Positions 8,794 to 16,715 of a stretch of DNA of 64,000 nt are shown one piece after another (position 1 is the stretch's first letter; every line of letters starts with the position of its first letter). The stretch spans positions 175,174 to 239,173 of the forward strand of contig CAADHD010000027.1 of the NCBI GenBank assembly GCA_900696575.1. Direction: 5' to 3'. The translations under genes were made by a program, and so were the position numbers. Source of the DNA: an uncultured Bacteroidota bacterium (GTDB lineage Bacteria; Bacteroidota; Bacteroidia; AKYH767-A; OLB10). The notes under the pieces are model-generated. The model was given only the letters and a program-made list of their open reading frames with translations. It had not been told where the DNA came from and did not search any database.

Positions 8794-10416
8794 TTATTTC
8801 AGCAAAGTAAAATGGCCTGTCTTTACTTTTCTTCCTGAATGTAAATCCTGCCATTCCAGTTGGTACAAATAAACTCCCTGCGGGCATAGCATTCCGTTTT
8901 CATTTCTTCCGTTCCAGCCAGCATTCTTTCCGTTGTAAATCTGTTTTCCCCACCGGTTATAAATCTGAAGCGTAAAATCAGAAGAAAATGATAAGACCGG
9001 GATAAACCATTCATTCCTGCCATCATTATCGGGTGTAAATGCTGATGGCATAAAAACAATACCGGATGCTTCACATTGTACCATTACTTCTTTACTAACT
9101 GATCCGGTACATGGCTCATCTGATGTAACTGTGAGTGTAACCGGAAAAATTCCGTTTTCATCATAGTGCTGTAATGGATTCTGCAAAACAGATGTTGAAT
9201 TACCCAAATGCCATTGCCAGCTAACAATACTGCCGTTCAGTGCAGTTGATTGATCTTTGAAGAACACCGTACGGGATGAACAATCATTCAGAAATATGAA
9301 ATCAGTTTCAATAACAGGGTTTACTGCGATAGCTTTTGTCAGCGTTGACCGGCATCCTGTGCTGGATTGTACGGTCAAAGAAACAGGATACGTATTTATC
9401 TGGCCGAAACTGTGCAAAGGATTTTCATCTGATGATGTAGTTCCATTTCCGAAATTCCATTGATATGAAGTTATTGTTCCGTGATTATCGGTTGAAGTGT
9501 TGATAAATTCAACTGTGTTATTGCATTTAAGAATATGATTGAATGCTGCATTCGGAACAATATCAGGTACAGAGATGGAAAAATGATAATCGCAACCATT
9601 AGCCGCTTTTAATGTAAGCGAAACGTTGCTGCCATAATTGTAACTGCTCAGGTTGATAGCCTGTGTTGTATCTCCTGTTGACCATTCATAATGAAAACCG
9701 GGCGGAGCGGTAAAGGTGATGGTTCCGTCATCGTTGCATTCTGATGTTTCCATTTTCATGGCAGTGGCATGTCCATCAATGTAAGCATAGCCGAAATGGC
9801 CGCCCATGCCGCAATCGCCCGTAGCAAATTCAATGGTGATTTGCCTGCCTATGTATGCAGTAAGATTGATTCCCACATCCGTCCATGGCCTGAAACGGTA
9901 ATTGCCATTGGCCATAAAGCCCGGTAAATTATTCGCACAGGCAACCTGGTAATATCCGCATTCGACAGGGATCCCATCTTCATCGCGAACGGTAATTTCA
10001 AAATGCGGCTGTTTAATTTCAGGATGATCGGGTGGAAATTCAAACACTACAGCATATCGGTAAACATAAAACGGAGATTGTGGCTGAACTGTAAAAGTGT
10101 ATGAAAGTTTTTCGGCCTGCGAGCCGGTATGGTCATTTCCGAGACGAACCGAATACAATCCTCCTGGCGCTACTACAGGAATCAATCCCATCGAATAAGG
10201 ATCAAAGGCATTTCCTGACATGATTGCATGACGCGAAGAATCAAAACCGACAACAGGAGTTTCAATTGGGCAGCATGAGCCTGTGAAGGCACTCCAGCCT
10301 GAGAAAGTTCCGGTTTCAAAATCGGAGTTGTGATAAACGGATTGAGCGCTCAGAAAAAACGGAAAGAGGCAAGCCATGCCCATCAGCATAAAAACCATCA
10401 CTACATGCTTTTTCAT
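8794..10416 (-). CDS. T9SS-secreted PKD-domain protein with gliding-motility-type (type B) C-terminal domain
   Basis: 540 aa. A signal peptide (about residues 1-24, ending FFLSAQ) is followed by a jelly-roll, CBM-like region (about 25-220; SVYHNSDFETGTFSGWSAF at its start). Two PKD domains follow, each with the WNFGNGTTSS or WHLGNSTS turn (about 290-450). The C-terminus is a clear CHU_C / T9SS type B sorting domain: FMPSAFTPDNDGRNEWF, then LQIYNRWGKQIYNGKNAGW, ending in GVYLYQLEW. It is therefore exported across the outer membrane by T9SS and probably stays at the surface. Its function, adhesion or glycan binding, is inferred from architecture only. It lies 52 bp downstream of the LutB-like gene on the same strand. 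Confidence 0.88.
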   Translation of the reverse strand: MKKHVVMVFMLMGMACLFPFFLSAQSVYHNSDFETGTFSGWSAFTGSCCPIETPVVGFDSSRHAIMSGNAFDPYSMGLIPVVAPGGLYSVRLGNDHTGSQAEKLSYTFTVQPQSPFYVYRYAVVFEFPPDHPEIKQPHFEITVRDEDGIPVECGYYQVACANNLPGFMANGNYRFRPWTDVGINLTAYIGRQITIEFATGDCGMGGHFGYAYIDGHATAMKMETSECNDDGTITFTAPPGFHYEWSTGDTTQAINLSSYNYGSNVSLTLKAANGCDYHFSISVPDIVPNAAFNHILKCNNTVEFINTSTDNHGTITSYQWNFGNGTTSSDENPLHSFGQINTYPVSLTVQSSTGCRSTLTKAIAVNPVIETDFIFLNDCSSRTVFFKDQSTALNGSIVSWQWHLGNSTSVLQNPLQHYDENGIFPVTLTVTSDEPCTGSVSKEVMVQCEASGIVFMPSAFTPDNDGRNEWFIPVLSFSSDFTLQIYNRWGKQIYNGKNAGWNGRNENGMLCPQGVYLYQLEWQDLHSGRKVKTGHFTLLK

Positions 10417-10468
10417 TATGGCCGGAAAAACTAAGAGTAAAAGTAGTAAAAAATACCTAAGCAGGTAT

Positions 10469-11524
10469 TCAGTTAAATCCGCTGATTTCTTTCCAGAGTT
10501 TACTGAATGGTTTGCGTGCTGGCTGCAAAGGTTTACGCAGTTTCAAATCGGATTTTATAAAAATGCTGTTCACATAAAAATCGAGCGAACGGCCGGGCAC
10601 CGGCATTTTGTTTTTACGTGCAGCCGCTTTTGTCCAGAAAAAATAAAACCATTTCTCTGAAGATGGAACATGATTACGGTTAACAGAACTCTGCCGGTTG
10701 AGTAACAGCAGCTTTTCAAAATGGATATTTACCGGGCAAACCGATGAATGCCTGCCATCCAGGGTGAAAGAAAAACTGTCGGTTATCTTTTCACCGCTGC
10801 GGTCGAGCGCCTGCAATTTTAATTCATCTACCATCCTTGTTCCGGAAGGATGCATAAAACAATTATTGCAGCCGATGCAGTGAAGCAGCGAACGATGCGA
10901 TTTAACGGCCATCATTTCTGCTGCCTTGTTTTCGGTAATGAACACATGAACCTCCGAATCTGCAGAAGTGCGTCCGAATACAAGGTTCAAGGAAGTTGTT
11001 GATTCACCATTCCGTAATCGAATCATCGTTTCAAGGCTGGATAAAGATGGCAGTACCCTGTCAACCGAAGCAACAAGAATTAAATCATCGCCTTCCGGCA
11101 AGCGGTATCCTTCTGGTAATGAGAAAGTCACTCCACCCGGATCAGCCATAAGGTAACCGGCATTGATCAGCCATGCCTGTTTCCCGTTTTCATTCTTGCT
11201 GATTTTAAGAAGTGCAGGATCGTTTGTTGAATACAGGCTTATATTCAGCTTCAGATTTTTCTTTTTAAGCAACAGTTTCAGATCATCAGCTATTTCCTTT
11301 TCATTAAACGCCCAATGCACAATTCCCCCCCTGCGGCTGAAATTCGATTCAAACTCAATCAGGTATTTATCGGCAAAATTGATCCCTTTCCAGCGTATAT
11401 GTGCTGCCCGTTTCATTAATAAAGATGAGCTATCCGATCCTTTTTTTGCAGGGATTATTAATGGCTCAACCATGTGAATAACTTTTGTTTCCGTTAATTC
11501 TTCGGCAAGCAACCGGGCTGACAT
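10469..11524 (-). CDS. Degenerate LutB/LldF-like protein (LUD domain) with one predicted [4Fe-4S] site
   Basis: 351 aa. It resembles LutB/LldF of the LutABC lactate-oxidation complex but is shorter than the usual 460-480 aa. The LUD part is recognisable by NAGYLMADPGGVTFSLPEG and LILVASVDRVLPSLSSLETM. The ferredoxin-like part is reduced: Cys216, Cys219 and Cys222 remain (LHCIGCNNCFMHPSG), but the fourth Cys of that motif is missing. Of the second motif only Cys263-Pro remains (SSVCPVNIHFEKLL). In two-cluster ferredoxins, three Cys of motif I plus the last Cys of motif II bind one cluster, so one [4Fe-4S] site could survive. No lutA or lutC lies nearby, so a lactate role is doubtful. Confidence 0.65.
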   Translation of the reverse strand: MSARLLAEELTETKVIHMVEPLIIPAKKGSDSSSLLMKRAAHIRWKGINFADKYLIEFESNFSRRGGIVHWAFNEKEIADDLKLLLKKKNLKLNISLYSTNDPALLKISKNENGKQAWLINAGYLMADPGGVTFSLPEGYRLPEGDDLILVASVDRVLPSLSSLETMIRLRNGESTTSLNLVFGRTSADSEVHVFITENKAAEMMAVKSHRSLLHCIGCNNCFMHPSGTRMVDELKLQALDRSGEKITDSFSFTLDGRHSSVCPVNIHFEKLLLLNRQSSVNRNHVPSSEKWFYFFWTKAAARKNKMPVPGRSLDFYVNSIFIKSDLKLRKPLQPARKPFSKLWKEISGFN

Positions 11525-11623
11525 GCTGCGAATTAACCCGATCCTGCAATGCCAATGGGGCAGGTTCTATAACAGATATTAAAATTTTTTTTAACAATGC
11601 AATGCCCCCCTCAACTCAACCGT

Positions 11624-11631
11624 TAACTTTG
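11624..11631 (+). promoter_or_regulatory. Candidate -7 promoter box for scpB
   Basis: TAACTTTG matches TAnnTTTG exactly, 20 nt before the ATG at 11652, which would give a short leader. A clear -33 TTG is not present. The preceding sequence is T-rich. Confidence 0.55.
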
Positions 11632-11651
11632 GGGCAAATCATAATTCACCA

Positions 11652-12281
11652 ATGAAATCATTAGCCCATCACATTGAAGCATTGATTTTTACTGCCGAGC
11701 AGGGAATCTCCATTCAGGAAATACAGGCGTGCCTTAAAACAGCTTACGACTGGGATTTGTCTTCCGAAGAAATTACAGCAGAAATTGAAATACTGAAAGA
11801 GAAGTATGCTTCTGATGAGTTTTCTTTTGAAATAAGAGAGATTGCCGAAGGATTTGAATTTCTTACCAAAAAAGAATTTCATGCACCGGTAAGTACGTTG
11901 CTGCAGATAAAAGAGAAAAAGAAACTCACCAACTCCGCGCTTGAAACGCTGGCTATCATTGCTTACAAACAGCCTGTATCAAAAACAGAAATTGAACAGA
12001 TACGCGGTGTAAACTGCGATTACAGCATTCAGAAACTGCTTGAAAAAGAGTTGATCGTCATTAAAGGTAAAAGCGATGGGCCGGGAAGGCCATTGCTCTA
12101 TGGAACATCCGAACAGTTCATGGATCATTTCGGATTGAAAAGCGTACGAGACCTGCCCAAGCTGAAAGATCTGCATATTGAAGCAAATGAAATAGGCATA
12201 CCCTCCGAACAGTTGGAAGCAGTAACTGAGGAACTTGTACCGCCTACTGTACCGGAACAGCAACAGGAAGAGAATAACTAA
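11652..12281 (+). CDS. scpB: Segregation and condensation protein B
   Basis: 209 aa, normal length. ScpB is the winged-helix kleisin-interacting subunit of the SMC-ScpAB condensin complex, which organises and separates the chromosome. Both winged-helix units are visible: HHIEALIFTAEQGISIQEI at the start and LETLAIIAYKQPVSKTEIE around residues 97-115, followed by the family motif DGPGRPLLYGTSEQFMDHFG. An acidic, Gln-rich tail ends the protein. scpA is not adjacent. The next gene begins 55 bp downstream on the same strand. Confidence 0.95.
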   Translation: MKSLAHHIEALIFTAEQGISIQEIQACLKTAYDWDLSSEEITAEIEILKEKYASDEFSFEIREIAEGFEFLTKKEFHAPVSTLLQIKEKKKLTNSALETLAIIAYKQPVSKTEIEQIRGVNCDYSIQKLLEKELIVIKGKSDGPGRPLLYGTSEQFMDHFGLKSVRDLPKLKDLHIEANEIGIPSEQLEAVTEELVPPTVPEQQQEENN

Positions 12282-12336
12282 GCGCTTTCACACTGCGTTC
12301 ACTGCGGTTGGAATGCCGTTTGGCTTGAAACAGTCA

Positions 12337-13125
12337 ATGAAAAAAATGATTCTTACCCTTTTTCTCACCGCTCTCGGGGCATCTTCCAATCTTACTGCCG
12401 AAGATGAGGTTTTCCGCAGGCATCCCAATACAGCTTTTACAGTTAACGAAGCACTCGAATACCGGGTGCATTACGGATTGATTAATGCCGGAACTGCACG
12501 GCTTGAAATTTTGCCTGATGTAAAAGAATTCAACGGACGCAAAGTGTATCATGCTGTAGGTACCGGAAGGACAACCGGCATGTTCGACTGGTTTTTTAAA
12601 GTGCGCGACCGCTATGAAAGTTATATTGATACGCAGGCTTTGGTTCCTCTGCATTTTATCCGCAGGGTCAATGAAGGAGGCTACATCATTAATCAGGATG
12701 TAACGTTTGACCACCGCGAAAATAAAGCTACCAGTCAGAAAGCCACTATTGAAGTGCCTGATAACATACAAGACCTTGTTTCGGCCTACTACTTTGCACG
12801 TAACCTTAATTTTGATACCGCAAAAATTGGAACCACCTATCCTTTACGCACCTATCTTGATGATGAAGTCATCAATCTCAATCTTAAATTCATAGGAAAA
12901 GAAAAAGTCAGTGTTTCGGCAGGAACTTTCAACTGCCTTAAGTTCCGTCCGGTCATTTTACAGGGAAGGGTCTTCAAAGAAGAAGATGATTTAACCATCT
13001 GGATAAGCGATGATAAAAACAAAGTAGTGGTAAGAGCCGAAGCAGAAATTTTAGTCGGCTCCGTTAAAATGGATCTGAAAAATTATTCGGGCTTAGCCAA
13101 TCCGCTCTCTTCAAAAGTGAAATAA
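12337..13125 (+). CDS. DUF3108 domain-containing secreted protein
   Basis: 262 aa. The start at 12337 gives a typical signal peptide (MKKMILTLFLTALGASSNLTA). The longer in-frame reading from 12235 would overlap scpB and hide that signal. The mature part matches the DUF3108 layout: EALEYRVHYGLINAGTARLE near the start, FDWFFKVRDRYESYID, then VSAYYFARNLNF and a final beta-rich DDLTIWISDDKNKVVVRAE. The domain is thought to be periplasmic and all-beta; its biochemical role is unknown. It may be cotranscribed with scpB. Confidence 0.85.
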   Translation: MKKMILTLFLTALGASSNLTAEDEVFRRHPNTAFTVNEALEYRVHYGLINAGTARLEILPDVKEFNGRKVYHAVGTGRTTGMFDWFFKVRDRYESYIDTQALVPLHFIRRVNEGGYIINQDVTFDHRENKATSQKATIEVPDNIQDLVSAYYFARNLNFDTAKIGTTYPLRTYLDDEVINLNLKFIGKEKVSVSAGTFNCLKFRPVILQGRVFKEEDDLTIWISDDKNKVVVRAEAEILVGSVKMDLKNYSGLANPLSSKVK

Positions 13126-13326
13126 TTAACATCAAATGAGCGGTGTGATGAGAGTATTCCCCATGCAGAATTTTGTGGATGCCTGACGGAAATGTTTAAG
13201 TTGATAACCGCCCTTGCTCAGGGATTTGTTACGGGAGGCAAACCTCAAACTACAGGCTGGACTCCTGCCTAGCAAAAGCTGGTATTTAAACCGGGAAGCG
13301 TACCACCTGCCTCTCCGCATAACTCG
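13126..13326. other. Intergenic stretch with a possible long RNA stem, unassigned
   Basis: About 200 bp between DUF3108 and tRNA-Arg(CCG). The arms 13232-13240 (CGGGAGGCA) and 13308-13317 (TGCCTCTCCG) can pair over 9 bp with one bulged base. They enclose a small hairpin CAGG-CTGGACT-CCTG and a short AGC-AAAA-GCT hairpin. I do not recognise the RNA family; the SRP RNA GGAAG...AGCA signature is absent. A 62-codon minus-strand reading frame fills most of it (13132-13320), but its product (Arg/Ser-rich, no known motif) is not convincing. It could be a repeat or a small RNA downstream of the tRNA. Confidence 0.25.
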
Positions 13327-13398
13327 TAGCCCCGGTAGGAATCGAACCTACATCTCAAGTTCCGGAAACTTGCATACTATCCATTGTACTACGGAGCC
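13327..13398 (-). tRNA. tRNA-Arg (anticodon CCG)
   Basis: 72 nt on the minus strand. The acceptor arm GGCTCCG pairs with CGGGGCT with two G-U pairs, and the discriminator is A. The anticodon stem-loop is CAAGT-TTCCGGA-ACTTG with anticodon CCG. The T arm is GTAGG-TTCGATT-CCTAC. CCA is not encoded. It reads the rare codon CGG. Confidence 0.95.
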
Positions 13399-13462
13399 AT
13401 GTTTACAGCGCAAAGATGTTGAATCACAAAAAAAGTAACCTGTTTTCCGCTTGTTAATTTCC

Positions 13463-13963
13463 TTAAGCCCAAAGACAGATAATTCCGCCCATGATCATCA
13501 TGCATACTATCCAGAAACCTGCATTAATAAAAATGTATTTTCCTGATTTCCGTTCGAACAATGCATTAACGGCAATTACGGGTAACACAATAGTAATTCC
13601 TCCCAATGTCCCATGAAACATACCATGCTTAAACGTACGGAAATGAGTTCCGTACTTTTCAAGCGATGCGGTAAGCCATTGATGTGTTTCGCTGCCCTCC
13701 TGATTCATGGCCGGATCATCAGCTACTAAAGAATAAAGGTGCATATCATGGTTCACCATAAAGTTGATGGCCATAGATAAAAAAAGCCCGAACAAATAAG
13801 TTAGTCCGAAAACTAAAGCCTTGCCGGCTCCTTTGGCGCTATCGGGAGTTACACCACTGGCAGCCATCCATGAATTACCGAATACTTTTGGATGATACCA
13901 GATGAAACCGATGATTAACGGAACAAGTGCGGTCATAAACAGGATAGAGAAGTGGATAGGCAA
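13463..13963 (-). CDS. DUF1761 family membrane protein
   Basis: 166 aa with four hydrophobic segments: residues about 5-25 (SILFMTALVPLIIGFIWYH), 50-70, 110-130 and 145-166. The first segment with the following HPKVFGNSWMAASG is the DUF1761 hallmark. The family is an uncharacterised inner-membrane protein. Here a longer loop (HDMHLYSLVADDPAMNQ) sits between helices 2 and 3. It is divergent from the AlkD gene with a 66-bp shared promoter region. Confidence 0.8.
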   Translation of the reverse strand: MPIHFSILFMTALVPLIIGFIWYHPKVFGNSWMAASGVTPDSAKGAGKALVFGLTYLFGLFLSMAINFMVNHDMHLYSLVADDPAMNQEGSETHQWLTASLEKYGTHFRTFKHGMFHGTLGGITIVLPVIAVNALFERKSGKYIFINAGFWIVCMMIMGGIICLWA

Positions 13964-13979
13964 AGGTTTTTATTTTTGA

Positions 13980-14011
13980 CAAATGTAAATGCAAATCTCA
14001 TTAGCACCAAA
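13980..14011 (-). promoter_or_regulatory. Candidate promoter for the DUF1761 gene
   Basis: On the minus strand, TTTG (14011-14008), a 20-nt spacer and TACATTTG (13987-13980) fit the Bacteroidota -33/-7 layout. The -7 box lies 16 nt before the start at 13963. Confidence 0.55.
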
Positions 14012-14029
14012 TGATTTTTTTTTTGAAGC

Positions 14030-14707
14030 ATGAAAAAAGAAACAAAGGTTAAACTCGGGCAGTTCTTTCAATTGCTGAATAAACATTTTGATAAACAGAA
14101 AGCCGGGGAGATGAAAAAATATATGAAAGACCATTTTGAATTTTATGGAATACCTAAACCAAAACGAACAGAGCTGAGTAAACCTTTTATAATCGAAATA
14201 ACGAAACTTGAGACAAATGAAATAATTCAGGTTAGTAAAAATCTTTGGAGAATGCCGCAGCGCGAACTTCAATATGTTGCTTTGGAAATACTGATGAAAT
14301 CAAAAGTTCATACAGCAGAAAACAGCGATAAGTTTTTTGAATGGCTGGTTACTACGCGCAGTTGGTGGGATACGGTTGATACTCTTGCCACACGACTATT
14401 TGGAAAATACTTTCTCGTATTTCCTGAAAAGAGAGATAAGCGATTGGGCAACTGGTGCAAATCAGGTAACTTATGGCTGATAAGGTCTGCTATTCTTTTT
14501 CAGCTCTACTACAAGAATAAAACCGATGAAGTTCTGCTGTTCGGGTTATGTAAGCAACATGCCGGTGAAAAAGAGTTTTTTATTAAGAAGGCCATTGGCT
14601 GGGCATTGCGACAGTATGCGAGAACACATCCCGATGCAGTTAGAAAATTTGTGAAGAATAATACACTTCAGCCATTGAGCCTTCGTGAAGCGATGAAACA
14701 TCTTTAA
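14030..14707 (+). CDS. DNA alkylation repair protein, AlkD-like
   Basis: 225 aa, all-helical HEAT-like repeat protein of the AlkD/DNA alkylation repair family, of normal length. AlkD-type glycosylases excise positively charged alkylated bases such as 3-methyladenine without base flipping. The family's signature is present: YGIPKPKRTELSKPF near residue 45, RELQYVALEILM, TTRSWWDTVDTLATRLFG with the Trp-Trp-x-x-Val-Asp core, and the late FIKKAIGWALRQYARTHPD motif with Arg. The start follows a T10 run and GAAGC. Substrate range is not predictable. Confidence 0.9.
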   Translation: MKKETKVKLGQFFQLLNKHFDKQKAGEMKKYMKDHFEFYGIPKPKRTELSKPFIIEITKLETNEIIQVSKNLWRMPQRELQYVALEILMKSKVHTAENSDKFFEWLVTTRSWWDTVDTLATRLFGKYFLVFPEKRDKRLGNWCKSGNLWLIRSAILFQLYYKNKTDEVLLFGLCKQHAGEKEFFIKKAIGWALRQYARTHPDAVRKFVKNNTLQPLSLREAMKHL

Positions 14708-14858
14708 ATGCAAATAACCGATTGCTTTCCTTCCCCCTATGTCCCTAAATATAGGGAGCAGCGCACAGATAGCTCTGGAGATTCACGGGTGGAAAAAGTT
14801 TCATCATAACGATATACTGAATCATCATCTTTGTGCAGAATAAAAATCGTCTTTCTGC

Positions 14859-15848
14859 ATGTCTTTTCGTGGAATTTTAATGTTTGCTTCAGTGCTGATG
14901 ATCATTTCAGGCTGTACTCCGGAAACCAATAAATCATCAACAGAGAATAAGGTTGAAGAATATCAGCCTGCCGTTCCGTTGCCTGAGTTCAATGCCGACA
15001 GCGCATTTACCTTTTTAAAACAACAGGTTGACTTCGGGCCACGCATACCGGGTACGAAAGCCCATTCACAGTGTGCCGATTGGATGAAAAGTATAATGCT
15101 TTCGTACGGGCTGGAAGTAACCGAGCAGAACGGCATGATGAAAACGTATGATGGTAAATCGTTTAACCTGCGCAACATCATTTCTGTTTATCGTCCTGAT
15201 TTAAAAAGAAGATTACTGCTTTGCGCTCACTGGGACACCCGCCCCTTTGCCGACCGTGATGAAAGCAACAATGACAAACCCTTTGCCGGAGCTAATGATG
15301 GAGCCAGCGGAATTGCTGTATTGATGGAAATAGCTCGCCTCATTCAGGAATCAAAGCCTGACATCGGGATTGATTTTATTTTTTTCGATCTTGAAGATTA
15401 TGGAGATGCTGATGGCAAAGTTCCCGATTCATGGTGTTTAGGGTCGCAGTTCTGGTCAAAGAATCTGCATGTTGCGGGCTACAGCCCTGTTTATGGAATC
15501 CTGCTCGATATGGTAGGAGGGAAGGATGCCATTTTCCCGAAAGAAGGAACATCCATGAGGTATGCTCCGGGGGTTGTAAATAAAGTCTGGTCGCTGGCAC
15601 GCTCGCTTGGTTATACCATGTTTGTTAACAATGTTGGCCCCGAAACAACCGATGACCATCTTTACATCAACAAGATTGCCGGTATCCCTTGTATTGACAT
15701 TGTGCATTACGAAGTGGCAAAGATGGATTACATGAGCTGTCATCACCGCCACTGCGATAACCTTTCAATCATTGACCCGGTCGTGATGAAAATTGTCGGG
15801 CATGTGGTAATGGAAGTAATACACCGGGAAGCCGCTATGAAACTTTAA
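14859..15848 (+). CDS. M28 family lipoprotein, glutaminyl-peptide cyclotransferase-like
   Basis: 329 aa. The N-terminus is a lipoprotein signal (FASVLMIISGC, Cys about residue 19). The M28 zinc fold is clear: LLLCAHWDTRPFADRD (His-x-Asp metal ligand), PFAGANDGASGIAVLMEIA (Asp ligand), FIFFDLEDYGD (Glu pair), GILLDMVGG and CIDIVHYE. These spacings fit secreted glutaminyl cyclases, which form N-terminal pyroglutamate, better than broad aminopeptidases. Pyroglutamate formation is common on Bacteroidota exported proteins that have Gln after the signal peptidase cut, and many signal peptides here end AQ. Either activity is possible. It is followed after 2 bp by the YedK gene. Confidence 0.8.
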   Translation: MSFRGILMFASVLMIISGCTPETNKSSTENKVEEYQPAVPLPEFNADSAFTFLKQQVDFGPRIPGTKAHSQCADWMKSIMLSYGLEVTEQNGMMKTYDGKSFNLRNIISVYRPDLKRRLLLCAHWDTRPFADRDESNNDKPFAGANDGASGIAVLMEIARLIQESKPDIGIDFIFFDLEDYGDADGKVPDSWCLGSQFWSKNLHVAGYSPVYGILLDMVGGKDAIFPKEGTSMRYAPGVVNKVWSLARSLGYTMFVNNVGPETTDDHLYINKIAGIPCIDIVHYEVAKMDYMSCHHRHCDNLSIIDPVVMKIVGHVVMEVIHREAAMKL

Positions 15849-15850
15849 CC

Positions 15851-16585
15851 ATGTGCTACAACATTGCCTACATCGAAAAACGGGCAGAGCGAATATCCGC
15901 TCATTACGGTGCATTCTTCAAACCGGAAGACCGGCAGCTAAAGTTTTTTCATGTCAGCGGATTTGTACATCCTCAGGTGTATGTCATTACGCAGGAAGAA
16001 CCTCAATGGATACAGGCTTACGAATGGGGTTTGATACCCGCATGGTGCAAGGACGAAAAACAGGCTGAAGAAATTAATAATCATACATTGAATGCAATGT
16101 GCGAAACTATATTTGAAAAACCTTCCTTCCGCGCTTCCATCAGGAAGAAAAGGTGCTTGGTTATTGTCAGCGGATTTTATGAATGGCACACCTTAGGCAA
16201 AAAGAAATTTCCGTTTTACATTCATCATAAGAGCGGAGAGTTCTTCTCAATGGGGGGCATTTACGAGCATTGGCTTAATAAAACCACCGGAGAATTACAC
16301 CGAACGTTCAGCATTATTACCACTCCCGCCAATCGGCTTTTATCAGTAATTCATAACAGCAAAATGCGGATGCCTTTAATTTTTACGAAAAAGGATGAAA
16401 AGCAATGGATTCATCATGACTTATCCAAAGAAAAAATTACTTCCCTGATGAAACCCTTGCCCGATGGGGAGTTGAAAGCTTATTCAGTCTCCCGAAGAAT
16501 AACCAACCGCAAACTAAACAGCAATACGGAAGAAGTAATGGAGCCTTTAGATTATACGGAGTTGCAAGGATTGAACTTTAATTAG
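15851..16585 (+). CDS. SOS response-associated peptidase, YedK/HMCES family
   Basis: 244 aa. The family covalently traps abasic sites in single-stranded DNA through the N-terminal Cys2 left after Met removal, as a thiazolidine adduct. Cys2 is present (MCYNIAYIEKR). Also present are NAMCETIFEKPSFRASIRK, RCLVIVSGFYEWHTLGKKK with the active Glu, and the catalytic-His motif VIHNSKMRMPLIF. Length is typical. Neighbour: 2 bp downstream of the M28 lipoprotein gene, probably the same transcript, though the two functions are unrelated. Confidence 0.93.
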   Translation: MCYNIAYIEKRAERISAHYGAFFKPEDRQLKFFHVSGFVHPQVYVITQEEPQWIQAYEWGLIPAWCKDEKQAEEINNHTLNAMCETIFEKPSFRASIRKKRCLVIVSGFYEWHTLGKKKFPFYIHHKSGEFFSMGGIYEHWLNKTTGELHRTFSIITTPANRLLSVIHNSKMRMPLIFTKKDEKQWIHHDLSKEKITSLMKPLPDGELKAYSVSRRITNRKLNSNTEEVMEPLDYTELQGLNFN

Positions 16586-16662
16586 TCAACTGTACCCTTT
16601 AGGCCGGTTTTAAAGATAGTTTTCGTCATGTCCCATGATGATTTAATTTAACCGTTCAGGTT

Positions 16663-16691
16663 TTGCGAATTAGTTGCCCTGTTTACATTTG
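16663..16691 (+). promoter_or_regulatory. Promoter of the glutamate dehydrogenase gene
   Basis: TTG at 16663-16665, an 18-nt spacer and TACATTTG at 16684-16691 form a full Bacteroidota-type promoter. The ATG at 16716 lies 24 nt downstream. Confidence 0.7.
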
Positions 16692-16715
16692 CCGCCCCAT
16701 TCACCAAGAAATACC

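Noticed and set aside
13132..13320. 62-aa minus-strand protein next to tRNA-Arg(CCG)
   Set aside because: The product has no known motif or signal and the region looks more like structured or repeat DNA; kept only as an unassigned intergenic feature.
14735..14756. Terminator after the AlkD gene
   Set aside because: CCCTAT and ATAGGG can pair over 6 bp, but the loop is long and no T-tract follows.
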